A stretch of DNA of 13,002 nucleotides from Sulfurimonas sp. (GCA_002733945.2 NVXO02000008.1:86854-99855), one strand, 5' to 3'; shown: positions 6,098 through 13,002, numbered from the stretch's first letter. Program-made: numbers and translations. The notes: generated by a model from the letters alone, not told the origin.

Positions 6098-7239
6098 ATT
6101 AAATTTCCATATTTGTAGTATGCTGCACAAGCACCTTCGCTACTAACCATACATGAACCAATAGGTGTTGTAGGCTTACATGCTGTGCCAAAAATAGTAC
6201 ACTCTTGAGGTTTTGCCATTCCACGTAAAATATCACCACAAATGCATAGTTTATGATCTTCTATCTCCGCAATTGGAAGTACACTTTTGTAGACTTTTTC
6301 CGCATCATATTTTTCATATTCATCTTTGAGCTTCAATCCACTATCAGGTACATTACCAAGTCCTCTCCATCTAAAAAGGCTCATTTTCTCAAAGTAAGTA
6401 TTGATCAACTTCTGTGCTTTTAGATTTCCATCATGATCTACAACTCGTTTATACTGTACTTCAAGTTCACATCGCTTCTCTACAAACTGTTTGACTATCA
6501 TACTGATGCCTTCCATCGCGTCAACTGGCTCAAATCCAGTTACAACAACAGGACGACCATAATCTTTTGGAAATTTATCATAAATTTTAGAACCAGCTAT
6601 TACACTTACATGACTGGGACCAAGAAAAGCATCTATTTCATTGTTATAAGAGTCAACGTGAACATCACGGCTATCAATAAGTTCCACCATTACTTCAGGA
6701 ACTGTTACATGGTTAATATGAAAAAGAATATTAGGGATTTTTAACTTAATTACCTGTTCAACAAGTACTGCCGTCATTGGTGTAGTTGTCTCAAACCCTA
6801 TCGCAAAAAAGATAACTGTTTTATCAAGATTATCTTGAGCTATCTTAATACACTCCATAGGTGAGTAAACAAAACGAACATCTGCACCTTTTGCTCTAGC
6901 ATCTTGTAGACTTCCGTTAGAACCTGGTACTTTTATCATGTCTCCTAGAGTTACGAGGATAACATTTTCTTGCATTGACAATACATATGCATGATCAATG
7001 CGTTCTTTTGGCATAATACATACAGGACAACCTGGTCCATGAATGAAATTTACATTTTTTGGAAGTAGTTGAGGCAGTCCAAACTTCATAATAGTGTGTG
7101 TATGTCCGCCACATACTTCCATAATATTAATAGGTTTTTCTAATTTTTTTGCATCCTCTGCAATGATTTGAGCATATGCTTTTATTGTGTTACCATCACG
7201 AAAATCATCATAAAGATTTTTTAATTGAAGTTCTTGCAT
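6094..7239 (-). CDS. hypD: Hydrogenase formation protein HypD (Fe(CN)2CO assembly scaffold)
   Basis: 381 residues. With HypC, HypD carries the iron while CN and CO are attached. Conserved elements are present: CGGHTHTI (C43), GPGCPVC (C71, C74; equivalents of E. coli C41, C69, C72), GFETTTP, and the C-terminal [4Fe-4S] cysteines in CICGDILRG, QECTIFGTACKP, GSCMVSSEGACAAYY. The start codon shares one base with the hypC stop (TAATG) and the stop overlaps hypE by 4 bases, so the four genes hypC-D-E-X are tightly coupled. No residue of the known active set seems to be missing. Confidence 0.98.
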   Translation of the reverse strand: MQELQLKNLYDDFRDGNTIKAYAQIIAEDAKKLEKPINIMEVCGGHTHTIMKFGLPQLLPKNVNFIHGPGCPVCIMPKERIDHAYVLSMQENVILVTLGDMIKVPGSNGSLQDARAKGADVRFVYSPMECIKIAQDNLDKTVIFFAIGFETTTPMTAVLVEQVIKLKIPNILFHINHVTVPEVMVELIDSRDVHVDSYNNEIDAFLGPSHVSVIAGSKIYDKFPKDYGRPVVVTGFEPVDAMEGISMIVKQFVEKRCELEVQYKRVVDHDGNLKAQKLINTYFEKMSLFRWRGLGNVPDSGLKLKDEYEKYDAEKVYKSVLPIAEIEDHKLCICGDILRGMAKPQECTIFGTACKPTTPIGSCMVSSEGACAAYYKYGNLI

Positions 7240-7553
7240 TAGGTCTTAATCTCCTCAGCATATTTTTCGCCACGTGCTTCACACTCATCATCTTCTAAAA
7301 TCGCCTGCTTCCTATCTTCTTCATTCATGTGTTCAAGTATCTCTTTATATGTATCAATAGACGCCATCGCCTCATCTTCATCAATTTTATTCATAACAAA
7401 GCCAATATGTAGCAGTACATAATCACCTATACCAACATCACCATCTTCCATCATCATTAAATTTGCATCGCGTTGTACTCCCATGGTATCAACAGTACAC
7501 ATTGTTTCATCGTCTGAAATTTTAACTACTTTACTTGGAATTGATAAACACAT
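7239..7553 (-). CDS. hypC: Hydrogenase assembly chaperone HypC
   Basis: 104 residues, starting MCLSIPSKV. Cys2, exposed after Met removal, binds the Fe(CN)2CO unit and the large subunit precursor. The OB-like core with DTMGVQRDANLMM and GDYVLLHIGFVMNKIDEDEA is typical of the HypC/HupF family. The C-terminus (about residues 78-104) is longer and more acidic than in many homologues (EEDRKQAILEDDECEARGEKYAEEIKT). It follows hypB after a single base and runs into hypD. Only one HypC-type protein is present in the window, so I call it HypC rather than HybG. Confidence 0.95.
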   Translation of the reverse strand: MCLSIPSKVVKISDDETMCTVDTMGVQRDANLMMMEDGDVGIGDYVLLHIGFVMNKIDEDEAMASIDTYKEILEHMNEEDRKQAILEDDECEARGEKYAEEIKT

Positions 7554-7554
7554 A

Positions 7555-8379
7555 TTAGGCTCTCATCTTACGTTTAAACGATATCCAGTCTGCTACTGCT
7601 TTGACTGAATCTATATCGTTTACATTTACTTCTAAAATATCAACATTAGGTTTGATTCTTCTAGCCTCAGCCTTCTCTGCTTCTACATCATATTTAAAAT
7701 GTGGTAACAAGTCTGTTTTAGTAATGAGTACTAGATCTGCTTGGCGAAACATCACAGGATATTTAGCTATTTTATCTTCACCTTCAGGTACTGAAACTAG
7801 AACTATATTTAAGTGTGTTCCAACATCATAAGATGCAGGACAAACAAGATTTCCAACATTTTCAACAAAACATACATCCATTTCTTCTAGCGGCATATGA
7901 TGCATACCTTTATGAACCATAAAAGCATCTAAGTGACATGCTGTACCCGTCTGTATCTGCTGGGCATGGATTCCCTTAGCACGTAAGCGATCTGCATCGC
8001 GTTCTGTCTCTAAGTCTCCTTCTATAACTCCAAATTTAAAACTTGCTACATCAACTAAGTGTTCAAGTAGTGTCGTTTTTCCCGAACCGGGACTTGACAT
8101 GAGGTTAATACCTAAAACACCACTATCTTCTAAATGCTTTCTAATAAGATTTGCTTCTTGATCATTTTTATCTAGTATCTTTTGAATAACAGCGATAGTT
8201 TTAACATCATTTAGTTGAGGGTTATGATGTAGGTGTTCATGAGCCTTTTGATGTTCACCAGAATGTCCATCTCCCTCTGCACTTTTTTCATGAGAGTGAA
8301 ATGTTTTCCCTCCGTCATGACTATGTTCTTCAGCCTGTCCTTCCATTCCTCTTATACTACATCCACAATCTACACACAT
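7555..8379 (-). CDS. hypB: Hydrogenase nickel incorporation GTPase HypB (His-rich)
   Basis: 274 residues. SIMIBI-class GTPase that drives nickel insertion with HypA. The N-terminus MCVDCGC is the high-affinity nickel site known from E. coli HypB. Residues 19-52 hold ten histidines, a nickel-storage stretch like those of rhizobial and other HypB forms. GTPase motifs: Walker A SPGSGKTT at about 96-103, EGDLETERDADRL, CHLDA, ENVGNLVCPASYD (metal site Cys), and TKTD as the guanine-specificity loop. GGAGAG lies 6 bases before the ATG. It comes 10 bases after the nickel transporter gene and 1 base before hypC. Confidence 0.97.
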   Translation of the reverse strand: MCVDCGCSIRGMEGQAEEHSHDGGKTFHSHEKSAEGDGHSGEHQKAHEHLHHNPQLNDVKTIAVIQKILDKNDQEANLIRKHLEDSGVLGINLMSSPGSGKTTLLEHLVDVASFKFGVIEGDLETERDADRLRAKGIHAQQIQTGTACHLDAFMVHKGMHHMPLEEMDVCFVENVGNLVCPASYDVGTHLNIVLVSVPEGEDKIAKYPVMFRQADLVLITKTDLLPHFKYDVEAEKAEARRIKPNVDILEVNVNDIDSVKAVADWISFKRKMRA

Positions 8380-8389
8380 ATTAACTCTC

Positions 8390-9034
8390 CTATCCTAATA
8401 AAATATTTGTTCCAACAGCAATCGAAATAAGACCTACTGTTGTAAAAGTTCTTCTTACACTTGTAAGACTTCCTAATAAGTTTTGGTTCACATAAAGCAT
8501 AACCATCCCAAAAGCACCGAAAATCAGCATAACACCTAGGGTAAATGCCCCAACCATCACAAAATCAACTGTACCACCATTTACTGCACCAAGTGTTATA
8601 AGCATACCTCTCACACCTCCAGCCCCCATAAGAAGACCTAAGGTAAGAGAAGAAGTTTTAGCTACTGAATCATCACTATGTTCATGAGACTTACCATACC
8701 AAATATGGATATGTTCTTTATTTTCATGAATATGCTTTCGTAACTGAATACGCTCAGTTGCTACCATAAAAAGTATATATAGACCCATACTAATGATTAC
8801 TCCAGCAGAAACAATATCTCCATATGCTAATAAGTCTTGAGAAATTTCCATAGATTCTAACAGTTTTGCAAATACAAAAAGACTTATTCCGTGTCCTAAT
8901 GCAAACAAGAATGTAATCAGTAACGTTTTTCGCTGGTTTTTTCCTACAGAAAAATCCGCAATGGCACTAAGGTGATCTGGTCCAAATGCATGAACAATCC
9001 CGTACCAAAAGATAACAACTAAAGATAATTCCAT
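8390..9034 (-). CDS. Nickel/cobalt permease-like membrane transporter
   Basis: 214 residues, about six membrane helices. The first helix carries HAFGPDHLSAI (H15, D20, H21), the signature related to the HxxxDH motif of NiCoT, NicO and UreH permeases; a second motif LGHGISLF (H48) follows. The loop between helices 3 and 4 (residues 101-119) is His-rich (HIHENKEHIHIWYGKSHEHS), likely a metal-collecting site. The protein is shorter than classic NiCoT (over 300 residues), so UreH/NicO-like may fit best. As the first gene of the hyp operon, 10 bases before hypB, its cargo is almost surely nickel for the hydrogenase, although cobalt cannot be excluded. AGGAGA lies 7 bases before the ATG. A palindrome upstream may be its operator. 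Confidence 0.87.
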   Translation of the reverse strand: MELSLVVIFWYGIVHAFGPDHLSAIADFSVGKNQRKTLLITFLFALGHGISLFVFAKLLESMEISQDLLAYGDIVSAGVIISMGLYILFMVATERIQLRKHIHENKEHIHIWYGKSHEHSDDSVAKTSSLTLGLLMGAGGVRGMLITLGAVNGGTVDFVMVGAFTLGVMLIFGAFGMVMLYVNQNLLGSLTSVRRTFTTVGLISIAVGTNILLG

Positions 9035-9048
9035 CTACTTTCTCCTAA

Positions 9049-9070
9049 ATATTGAATAATTATTCACTAT
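9049..9070. promoter_or_regulatory. Palindrome upstream of the nickel transporter (possible operator)
   Basis: The core TGAATAATTATTCA (9053-9066) is a perfect 14-bp palindrome. Three of the four flanking pairs also match, giving a 22-bp imperfect palindrome. It lies 19-32 bases before the transporter ATG and about 80 bases before the divergent gene. The shape suits a dimeric repressor such as Fur or NikR. The half-site spacing does not fit the FNR/CRP pattern TTGAT-N4-ATCAA. AT-rich palindromes also occur by chance. Confidence 0.4.
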
Positions 9071-9136
9071 GATAGTCTTTTATATTTAATTATTTATTAA
9101 AAAATAAACTTCTACTCTATTTTAAGGACTAAATAC

Positions 9137-9142
9137 TATAAT
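9137..9142 (+). promoter_or_regulatory. -10 box of the transposase-like/CDGSH pair
   Basis: TATAAT is followed by only five bases and then the ATG at 9148, so the predicted start falls on the start codon. The nearest Shine-Dalgarno-like bases (AAGGA near 9124-9128) are about 20 bases before the ATG, too far to be used. Together these suggest a leaderless mRNA. Confidence 0.5.
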
Positions 9143-9147
9143 TATAT

Positions 9148-9774
9148 ATGAAATGTATCTATTGCAAACACCCCCATACATATGTATTAGCAGATAAGCA
9201 GTGTAAATGTAGTAAGTGTAAAAGAAAGTTTAGTGTCAATAAAATTCAAAGGGAAGAGAAACTCTTTATGTATTTTAAAGATGGTGATACTGCTAGGCAG
9301 ACTTCCATACAAAGTAAAATGCATTTTCTAACAGTTCAAAAATATTTTGAGAAATTTAGAAAGAACATAGCACTTTATTCTGATGAAATGTATCAATATA
9401 ATAGTAATAGAGTAAGCGACTATGATGAATACCTATATTTACCACAAAGTCTCAACATCGAAGATAATATTCATAAACTACAACATTTTCTTACACTTTC
9501 ATATGATGATACCATCTACAACATTATGATGCCAAAGACAAAACAATCACTACTTCACATGCAAGATGACAGAGAACATAAACTTATGATGAAGTACCTC
9601 AAGTTTAATACTATCTCTAAGCTTTCGAAGTCTCAAAATACAATTACAAAATTTTGGGATTATTTTGAAAAATTTATTTGTCGGTACAAAGGTGTAAGTA
9701 ATGAGAAGTTTATTTTTTATCTTAAAGAAGCAGAATGGCGTTTTAATATTCAGCAAAAACACAAGATAAAATGA
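9148..9774 (+). CDS. IS1595/IS1016-type transposase relative with lost catalytic residues (domesticated?)
   Basis: 208 residues, intact frame. Residues 3-24 form a zinc ribbon (CIYC ... CSKC; C3, C6, C21, C24). A helix-turn-helix-like region follows, about 36-72 (ARQTSIQSKMHFLTVQKYFEKFRKNI). The rest lines up with the IS1016 transposase core. DYDEYLYL (91-98) sits where the first catalytic Asp lies, and YNIMMPKTKQSLL matches the FTVVVPDTKTTTL region. ITKFWDYFEKFICRYKGVS ... FYLKEAEWRFN matches the closing block GIENFWNQAKRHL ... YLKECEWRFN. The catalytic Glu before FW is Thr167 or Lys168, and the stretch with the second Asp is shortened. I see no terminal inverted repeats. It is probably co-transcribed with the CDGSH gene 24 bases on. 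It is best read as an immobile DNA-binding descendant, perhaps a regulator; a decaying IS is the alternative. Confidence 0.75.
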   Translation: MKCIYCKHPHTYVLADKQCKCSKCKRKFSVNKIQREEKLFMYFKDGDTARQTSIQSKMHFLTVQKYFEKFRKNIALYSDEMYQYNSNRVSDYDEYLYLPQSLNIEDNIHKLQHFLTLSYDDTIYNIMMPKTKQSLLHMQDDREHKLMMKYLKFNTISKLSKSQNTITKFWDYFEKFICRYKGVSNEKFIFYLKEAEWRFNIQQKHKIK

Positions 9775-9798
9775 TACACTACTTTAAAAGGAAAAAAT

Positions 9799-10047
9799 AT
9801 GCCACACCCAGTAAAAACATACCTAAACAAAGGTGACACATATCAATTTTGCACTTGTTCTAAAAGTGCAGATGGTGTTCTTTGTGATGGAAGTCATAAA
9901 GGTACCGAGTTCATACCAAAAGAGTTTATTGCTACACGAGATTCAGAATTTTTATTATGTTTATGTAAAAATAGTACTTGTACACCTTTTTGTGATGGTG
10001 CACATGCAAAACGCGAGCAATTAAATTTGGATTTTTTATTAGATTAA
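9799..10047 (+). CDS. Small double-CDGSH iron-sulfur protein
   Basis: 82 residues with two CDGSH modules. Module one: CTC ... LCDGSH (C18, C20, C29, H33). Module two: CLC ... PFCDGAH (C54, C56, C65, H69). Each should bind one [2Fe-2S] cluster through three Cys and one His, as in mitoNEET relatives and bacterial tandem CDGSH proteins. Module one lacks the usual proline before CDG (Val instead). There is no signal peptide or membrane anchor, so a soluble cytosolic redox or cluster-transfer protein is expected. AAAAGGAA precedes the ATG. It follows the transposase-like gene by 24 bases and converges on the YeeZ-like gene. A link to hydrogenase redox chemistry is suggested by place only. Confidence 0.93.
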   Translation: MPHPVKTYLNKGDTYQFCTCSKSADGVLCDGSHKGTEFIPKEFIATRDSEFLLCLCKNSTCTPFCDGAHAKREQLNLDFLLD

Positions 10048-10052
10048 TCTCT

Positions 10053-10084
10053 AACTTTTAAACAATTAGTTCCAAAAGTTTTTT
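10053..10084 (+). terminator. Weak stem followed by a T run after the CDGSH gene
   Basis: AACTTTT (10053-10059) pairs with AAAAGTT (10074-10080), and the strand continues as a run of T (10079-10084). The stem has only 7 pairs and the loop is 14 bases, so it is weak. It overlaps the 3' end of the convergent YeeZ-like gene, whose stop codon lies in the loop. Confidence 0.35.
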
Positions 10085-10749
10085 ACATCTTTTTTACTAA
10101 ACTCATAACCTAACACATCACAGAGTATTTCTGATGTATGGGGTTTTACTTCTTTTGTTTCCCCTCTAAAATGGGTCTCATCAAAAGAAAACTTTGCACT
10201 ATTTTGTCTAAATATCACTTTTTTTGTGGACTGAATAGGTGCTACGACATTAAAGATTTTATTTTTAATCTTGCTCTCTATTACACTTTCTATGACACCA
10301 ACTACATCATCACGGTGCACATAGTTTGTAGGTCCGTCTTTTATTGTTTCTCCGGATGTGTATTTTCCCGCAATTCTATCATAGCCCATTAAGCCAGCAA
10401 GTCTTAAAATAACTGTATTTTCATCTTTTATCTTTGCAAGTTCTTCAGCTTCAACTATAATCTTTTTTTCATCATAAAACGACGTAGAACTCAAAAGTAT
10501 CATTTGTGTATCAATAGCTTCATTTAAAGAGACAGAAAAGTATACATCTTCAATCACATCTAAGTACTCATCAGATGGAGGTACAGCAATAACTAATGCA
10601 TCACAATTATAAAAGCCTACGAGTGTATCCATATTTACATCACGACAAAGACAGTTCACTTCATGCCCCTGTGACTCAAGTTTTTCTTTTAAAGCATTAC
10701 CAACCCAGCCACATCCTAAAATAGCTATCTTCTTCTTTTTGTTACTCAT
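10066..10749 (-). CDS. YeeZ-like NAD(P)-binding Rossmann protein
   Basis: 227 residues. The N-terminus has the dinucleotide-binding motif KIAILGCGWVGNAL (GxGxxG type), close to the YeeZ/extended-SDR sugar-epimerase-like family. VIAVPPS and VILRLAGLMGYDR are typical of that family, and YVHRDDVVGVI is the conserved substrate-side block. The usual catalytic YxxxK is not evident, as in other YeeZ relatives; SSTSFYDEKK may take its place. It overlaps the upstream membrane gene by 8 bases (ATGAGTAA), so it belongs to the hypF operon. Substrate and role are unknown, and co-transcription with hypF may be incidental. At 227 residues it is shorter than E. coli YeeZ (about 270). Confidence 0.8.
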   Translation of the reverse strand: MSNKKKKIAILGCGWVGNALKEKLESQGHEVNCLCRDVNMDTLVGFYNCDALVIAVPPSDEYLDVIEDVYFSVSLNEAIDTQMILLSSTSFYDEKKIIVEAEELAKIKDENTVILRLAGLMGYDRIAGKYTSGETIKDGPTNYVHRDDVVGVIESVIESKIKNKIFNVVAPIQSTKKVIFRQNSAKFSFDETHFRGETKEVKPHTSEILCDVLGYEFSKKDVKNFWN

Positions 10750-11263
10750 AATTTTCCTTCATATTTGTTAAGTTATATATTTTCTTATGCTGTCCTTCTG
10801 ATATAGCATATATGAAATTTTTCTCTTGTTTTAATGTAATTGGACTCTTACTAAAAGAGGCAATTGGCAATGAACGTATAGGGAGTCTATCATCTTTTAT
10901 ACTTACTTCGTATGATAAATCTGTATTTTGATATACATAAAAAACTTTATCCTCAAATTTATAATCTTGGATATAAGTACTCTTAGCATATCCCATACCT
11001 ATCATTACCATTGCGAACACACCTATATAACTCAGAAGTAATGCTGCATACATACTCACTTTATAAAGCGATTTTTCTACTTGGTTTTCGTAAATAGTTC
11101 GAATCATTATATACACAAAAAACATGGGTAGTATATATAATATAATTATAACAATATTAATAATATTCTCAAGTATTAATGATGGGATCCACTGAATAAG
11201 ATTTAAAGTAAAACTCAAAAATAGATAAACATTTATTAGTATAAAGTTTTTAAACAGTATCAT
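10742..11263 (-). CDS. Three-helix membrane protein of unknown function downstream of hypF
   Basis: 173 residues, family not recognised. Three predicted membrane helices at about 7-25, 34-56 and 69-92 are followed by about 80 polar residues with strand-like alternation (VFYVYQNTDLSYEVSIKDD...). With one charged loop (IRTIYENQVEKSLYK) between helices 2 and 3, that domain is probably periplasmic. There are no Cys or metal motifs. Its ATG shares one base with the hypF stop (TAATG), and its stop lies inside the next gene, so it is translationally coupled to both. The tight coupling argues that it is a real gene even without homologues that I can name. Confidence 0.75.
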   Translation of the reverse strand: MILFKNFILINVYLFLSFTLNLIQWIPSLILENIINIVIIILYILPMFFVYIMIRTIYENQVEKSLYKVSMYAALLLSYIGVFAMVMIGMGYAKSTYIQDYKFEDKVFYVYQNTDLSYEVSIKDDRLPIRSLPIASFSKSPITLKQEKNFIYAISEGQHKKIYNLTNMKENYE

Positions 11264-13002
11264 TATTGGTACCTACTTGTATTCATTGTTGCCATTACTT
11301 GACCTAGGGCAATTCCACCATCATTAGGAGGAATTGTATTAGAAATTATAGCCTTCGGAAATCGCTCTAATATTAAGCCCAATAGTACTCTATTTTGAAA
11401 TACACCACCAGATAATACTAAGGGTAAGTCATAAGGCTTATAAACTATAGCTATTATTTCTACTAAAGTATGAAAAAACTTACTCACAGCTATTGAAATG
11501 TTTTTCTCCCTAAGTAATGCATCAAGCATAGGCAGTATGTCAATTTTTCCATTTTCATAATTAAATGCATAACTTCCAGTAACAGAACTGTCAAATACTT
11601 CTTCAAGTAGCATACCGCTTTCACCCTCAAAACTCATCACTTGACAAATGCCAAGCAAAGAAGCGACTCCGTCAAATACTCTTCCGATAGAGGAGCTTAG
11701 AGGTGCGTTTAAGCCTTTTTTCCATGTAGTGTAATAGCTACGAAGCTCTAGAGATGAAAACTCCTGTGTAGTTGGATTTTTTAAAGTAAACACCTCTTCT
11801 TTATAGAGACTAAAGAGAAATGAAAGAGCAACTCTTTTTGGCTCTTTAATAGCTTTAGCCCCTCCTAAGAGCTTAAAGTATTCTACAGATGCTACTCTCT
11901 CATAATCTTCACAATCACAGACAATAAACTCACCACCCCAAAGCATACCATCATCTCCATACCCAGTGCCATCAAAGGCTACACCAAAAACTTTACTTGT
12001 AATCTGCTTCTCCGCCATAACGGCTAAGATATGTGCATGGTGGTGTTGTACTTCTTTAGCTACTATATCTTTATTATTCTTCATTATTTGCTTTGCAATC
12101 TTTGTTGACTCATATTTTGGATGCATATCATGGGCTATAACTTCTGGTGAAAACTTATAAATTCTCTCTAAACTCTCAATATTTTTTTCATAATACTCTA
12201 CCGATGAGATACTATCTAAATCTCCAATATGAGGAGAGAGTATAACTTGATTCTCAAAGCCAATAGCAATAGTACTTTTTTGATTAGCTCCAAGGGCTAA
12301 AACTTTCTCTTTAAGAGTAAAAGGCAGTCCAATACGAATAGGTGCGTATCCCCTAGCACGTCTTATCATTACCTGCTGTTCTTTTACTACCATAAGTACT
12401 GAATCATCACATCCATTTACTATATCTCGATTATGATCTAGTACATAATCATACACATTTTGTAGTTTTTCTAAACTCTCTAAATTTGTACAAATAGGCT
12501 CATCTGTAATATTAGCAGATGTAGCTACGAGTGGACAACTTAACTTGTCTAACAAGAGTAAGTGTAAAGGAGTATAAGGTAAGAAGAGTCCTATTTTGGA
12601 GATACCAGGTGATATATCAATAGAGTGTTTATCTTTCATTTGTAGAATAACAATTGGACGTTCTTGTGAGACTAAAAGTTCTTCTTCTTTTGGAGAAATA
12701 AAGGCAAGTTCTTTAGCCATATTTATATCTCGAACCATTACCGCCAAAGGTTTTGTGGGTCTTTTCTTGCGTTTACGTAGTTCTTGTATAGCACTTTTAT
12801 TTGTAGCATCACATACTAAATGATAACCTCCAAGGCTTTTAAGAGCTATTATTTTCCCTTCATTTAAAAGCTCAACTGTTTTCTCTATCTCATTTTTGAC
12901 AACTTCTACTTGCATACCTCTATTCTCTAGTAAGTGTAATTTTGGTCCACAATCATGACAGCCTATAGGTTGTGCATGGTAGCGTCTATCTAGTGGATTA
13001 TT
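11263..13002 (-). CDS. hypF: Carbamoyltransferase HypF, C-terminal 579 residues (partial)
   Basis: HypF makes carbamoyl-adenylate from carbamoyl phosphate and passes the carbamoyl group to HypE, the first step to the CN ligands. The frame is open through the right edge; the visible part starts NNPLDRRYHAQPIGCHDCGPKL, the end of the zinc-finger region. Then come the YrdC/Sua5-like domain (KSLGGYHLVCDA, KRKKRPTKPLAVM, SANITDEPIC) and the Kae1-like domain with the metal motif HHHAHILAVMAE, AFDGTGYGDDGMLWGGEF and LSGGVFQNRVLL. About 170-190 N-terminal residues (acylphosphatase domain and most zinc fingers) lie outside. A Met at 12915 is internal and is not the start. It heads, or belongs to, an operon separate from hypB-A, with a membrane gene and a YeeZ-like gene downstream. 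Confidence 0.97.
   Translation of the reverse strand, partial: NNPLDRRYHAQPIGCHDCGPKLHLLENRGMQVEVVKNEIEKTVELLNEGKIIALKSLGGYHLVCDATNKSAIQELRKRKKRPTKPLAVMVRDINMAKELAFISPKEEELLVSQERPIVILQMKDKHSIDISPGISKIGLFLPYTPLHLLLLDKLSCPLVATSANITDEPICTNLESLEKLQNVYDYVLDHNRDIVNGCDDSVLMVVKEQQVMIRRARGYAPIRIGLPFTLKEKVLALGANQKSTIAIGFENQVILSPHIGDLDSISSVEYYEKNIESLERIYKFSPEVIAHDMHPKYESTKIAKQIMKNNKDIVAKEVQHHHAHILAVMAEKQITSKVFGVAFDGTGYGDDGMLWGGEFIVCDCEDYERVASVEYFKLLGGAKAIKEPKRVALSFLFSLYKEEVFTLKNPTTQEFSSLELRSYYTTWKKGLNAPLSSSIGRVFDGVASLLGICQVMSFEGESGMLLEEVFDSSVTGSYAFNYENGKIDILPMLDALLREKNISIAVSKFFHTLVEIIAIVYKPYDLPLVLSGGVFQNRVLLGLILERFPKAIISNTIPPNDGGIALGQVMATMNTSRYQ

Noticed and set aside
6098..6130. Eleven-codon N-terminal extension of HypE
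   Set aside because: The added residues are not family-like, and the ATG at 6097 makes the typical ATGA overlap with hypD.
9049..9070. FNR/CRP box reading of the palindrome
   Set aside because: The TTGA and TCA half-sites are eight bases apart instead of six, so the symmetry does not fit that family.
9035..9798. Complete insertion sequence around the transposase-like gene
   Set aside because: I found no inverted repeats at the ends of the gene region and no flanking direct repeats, and the neighbouring genes are intact.
1..13002. CRISPR arrays, tRNA or rRNA genes, prophage or toxin-antitoxin modules
   Set aside because: I saw no regular repeats, cloverleaf-like segments, ribosomal RNA blocks or matching gene pairs; nearly all DNA is taken up by coding sequence.

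Overview
The window is AT-rich, densely packed, bacterial chromosomal DNA. The gene families, the small spacers, promoters that consist of a -10 box without a clear -35 box, and the pairing of a complete hyp set with hypX point to a Campylobacterota member (Sulfurimonas, Sulfuricurvum or Arcobacter type) that oxidises hydrogen and tolerates oxygen. The taxon is inferred from gene content and was not tested by any search.

Layout. At the left edge is the start of ribF (minus strand). Divergent from it is a plus-strand pair: a [NiFe]-hydrogenase maturation endopeptidase (231-776) and a 40-residue single-pass membrane protein (788-910), ending at a hairpin shared with the next unit. A minus-strand pair follows (995-1839), encoding a periplasmic thioredoxin-like protein and an exported protein of unknown function. 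The centre is one long minus-strand operon, read from 9034 to 1979: nickel transporter, hypB, hypC, hypD, hypE, hypX, hypA, a DUF695-RraB protein and a DUF3147 membrane protein, closed by a perfect 17-bp hairpin (1890-1927). Divergent from the transporter is a plus-strand pair (9148-10047): an intact but apparently catalytically dead IS1595/IS1016-type transposase relative and a double-CDGSH iron-sulfur protein. The right end is another minus-strand operon: hypF (its N-terminus lies outside the window), a three-helix membrane protein and a YeeZ-like Rossmann protein.

How the genes work together. HypF and HypE make the cyanide ligands. HypC and HypD assemble Fe(CN)2CO. HypX makes the CO ligand from formyl-tetrahydrofolate when oxygen is present. 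The transporter, HypB and HypA import, store and insert nickel. The endopeptidase then trims the large subunit. No hydrogenase structural subunit lies in the window. The less expected elements are the domesticated transposase/CDGSH pair between the two hyp operons, a palindrome in front of the nickel transporter, the conserved-looking 40-residue membrane protein after the protease, and two promoters placed so close to start codons that the mRNAs should be leaderless.
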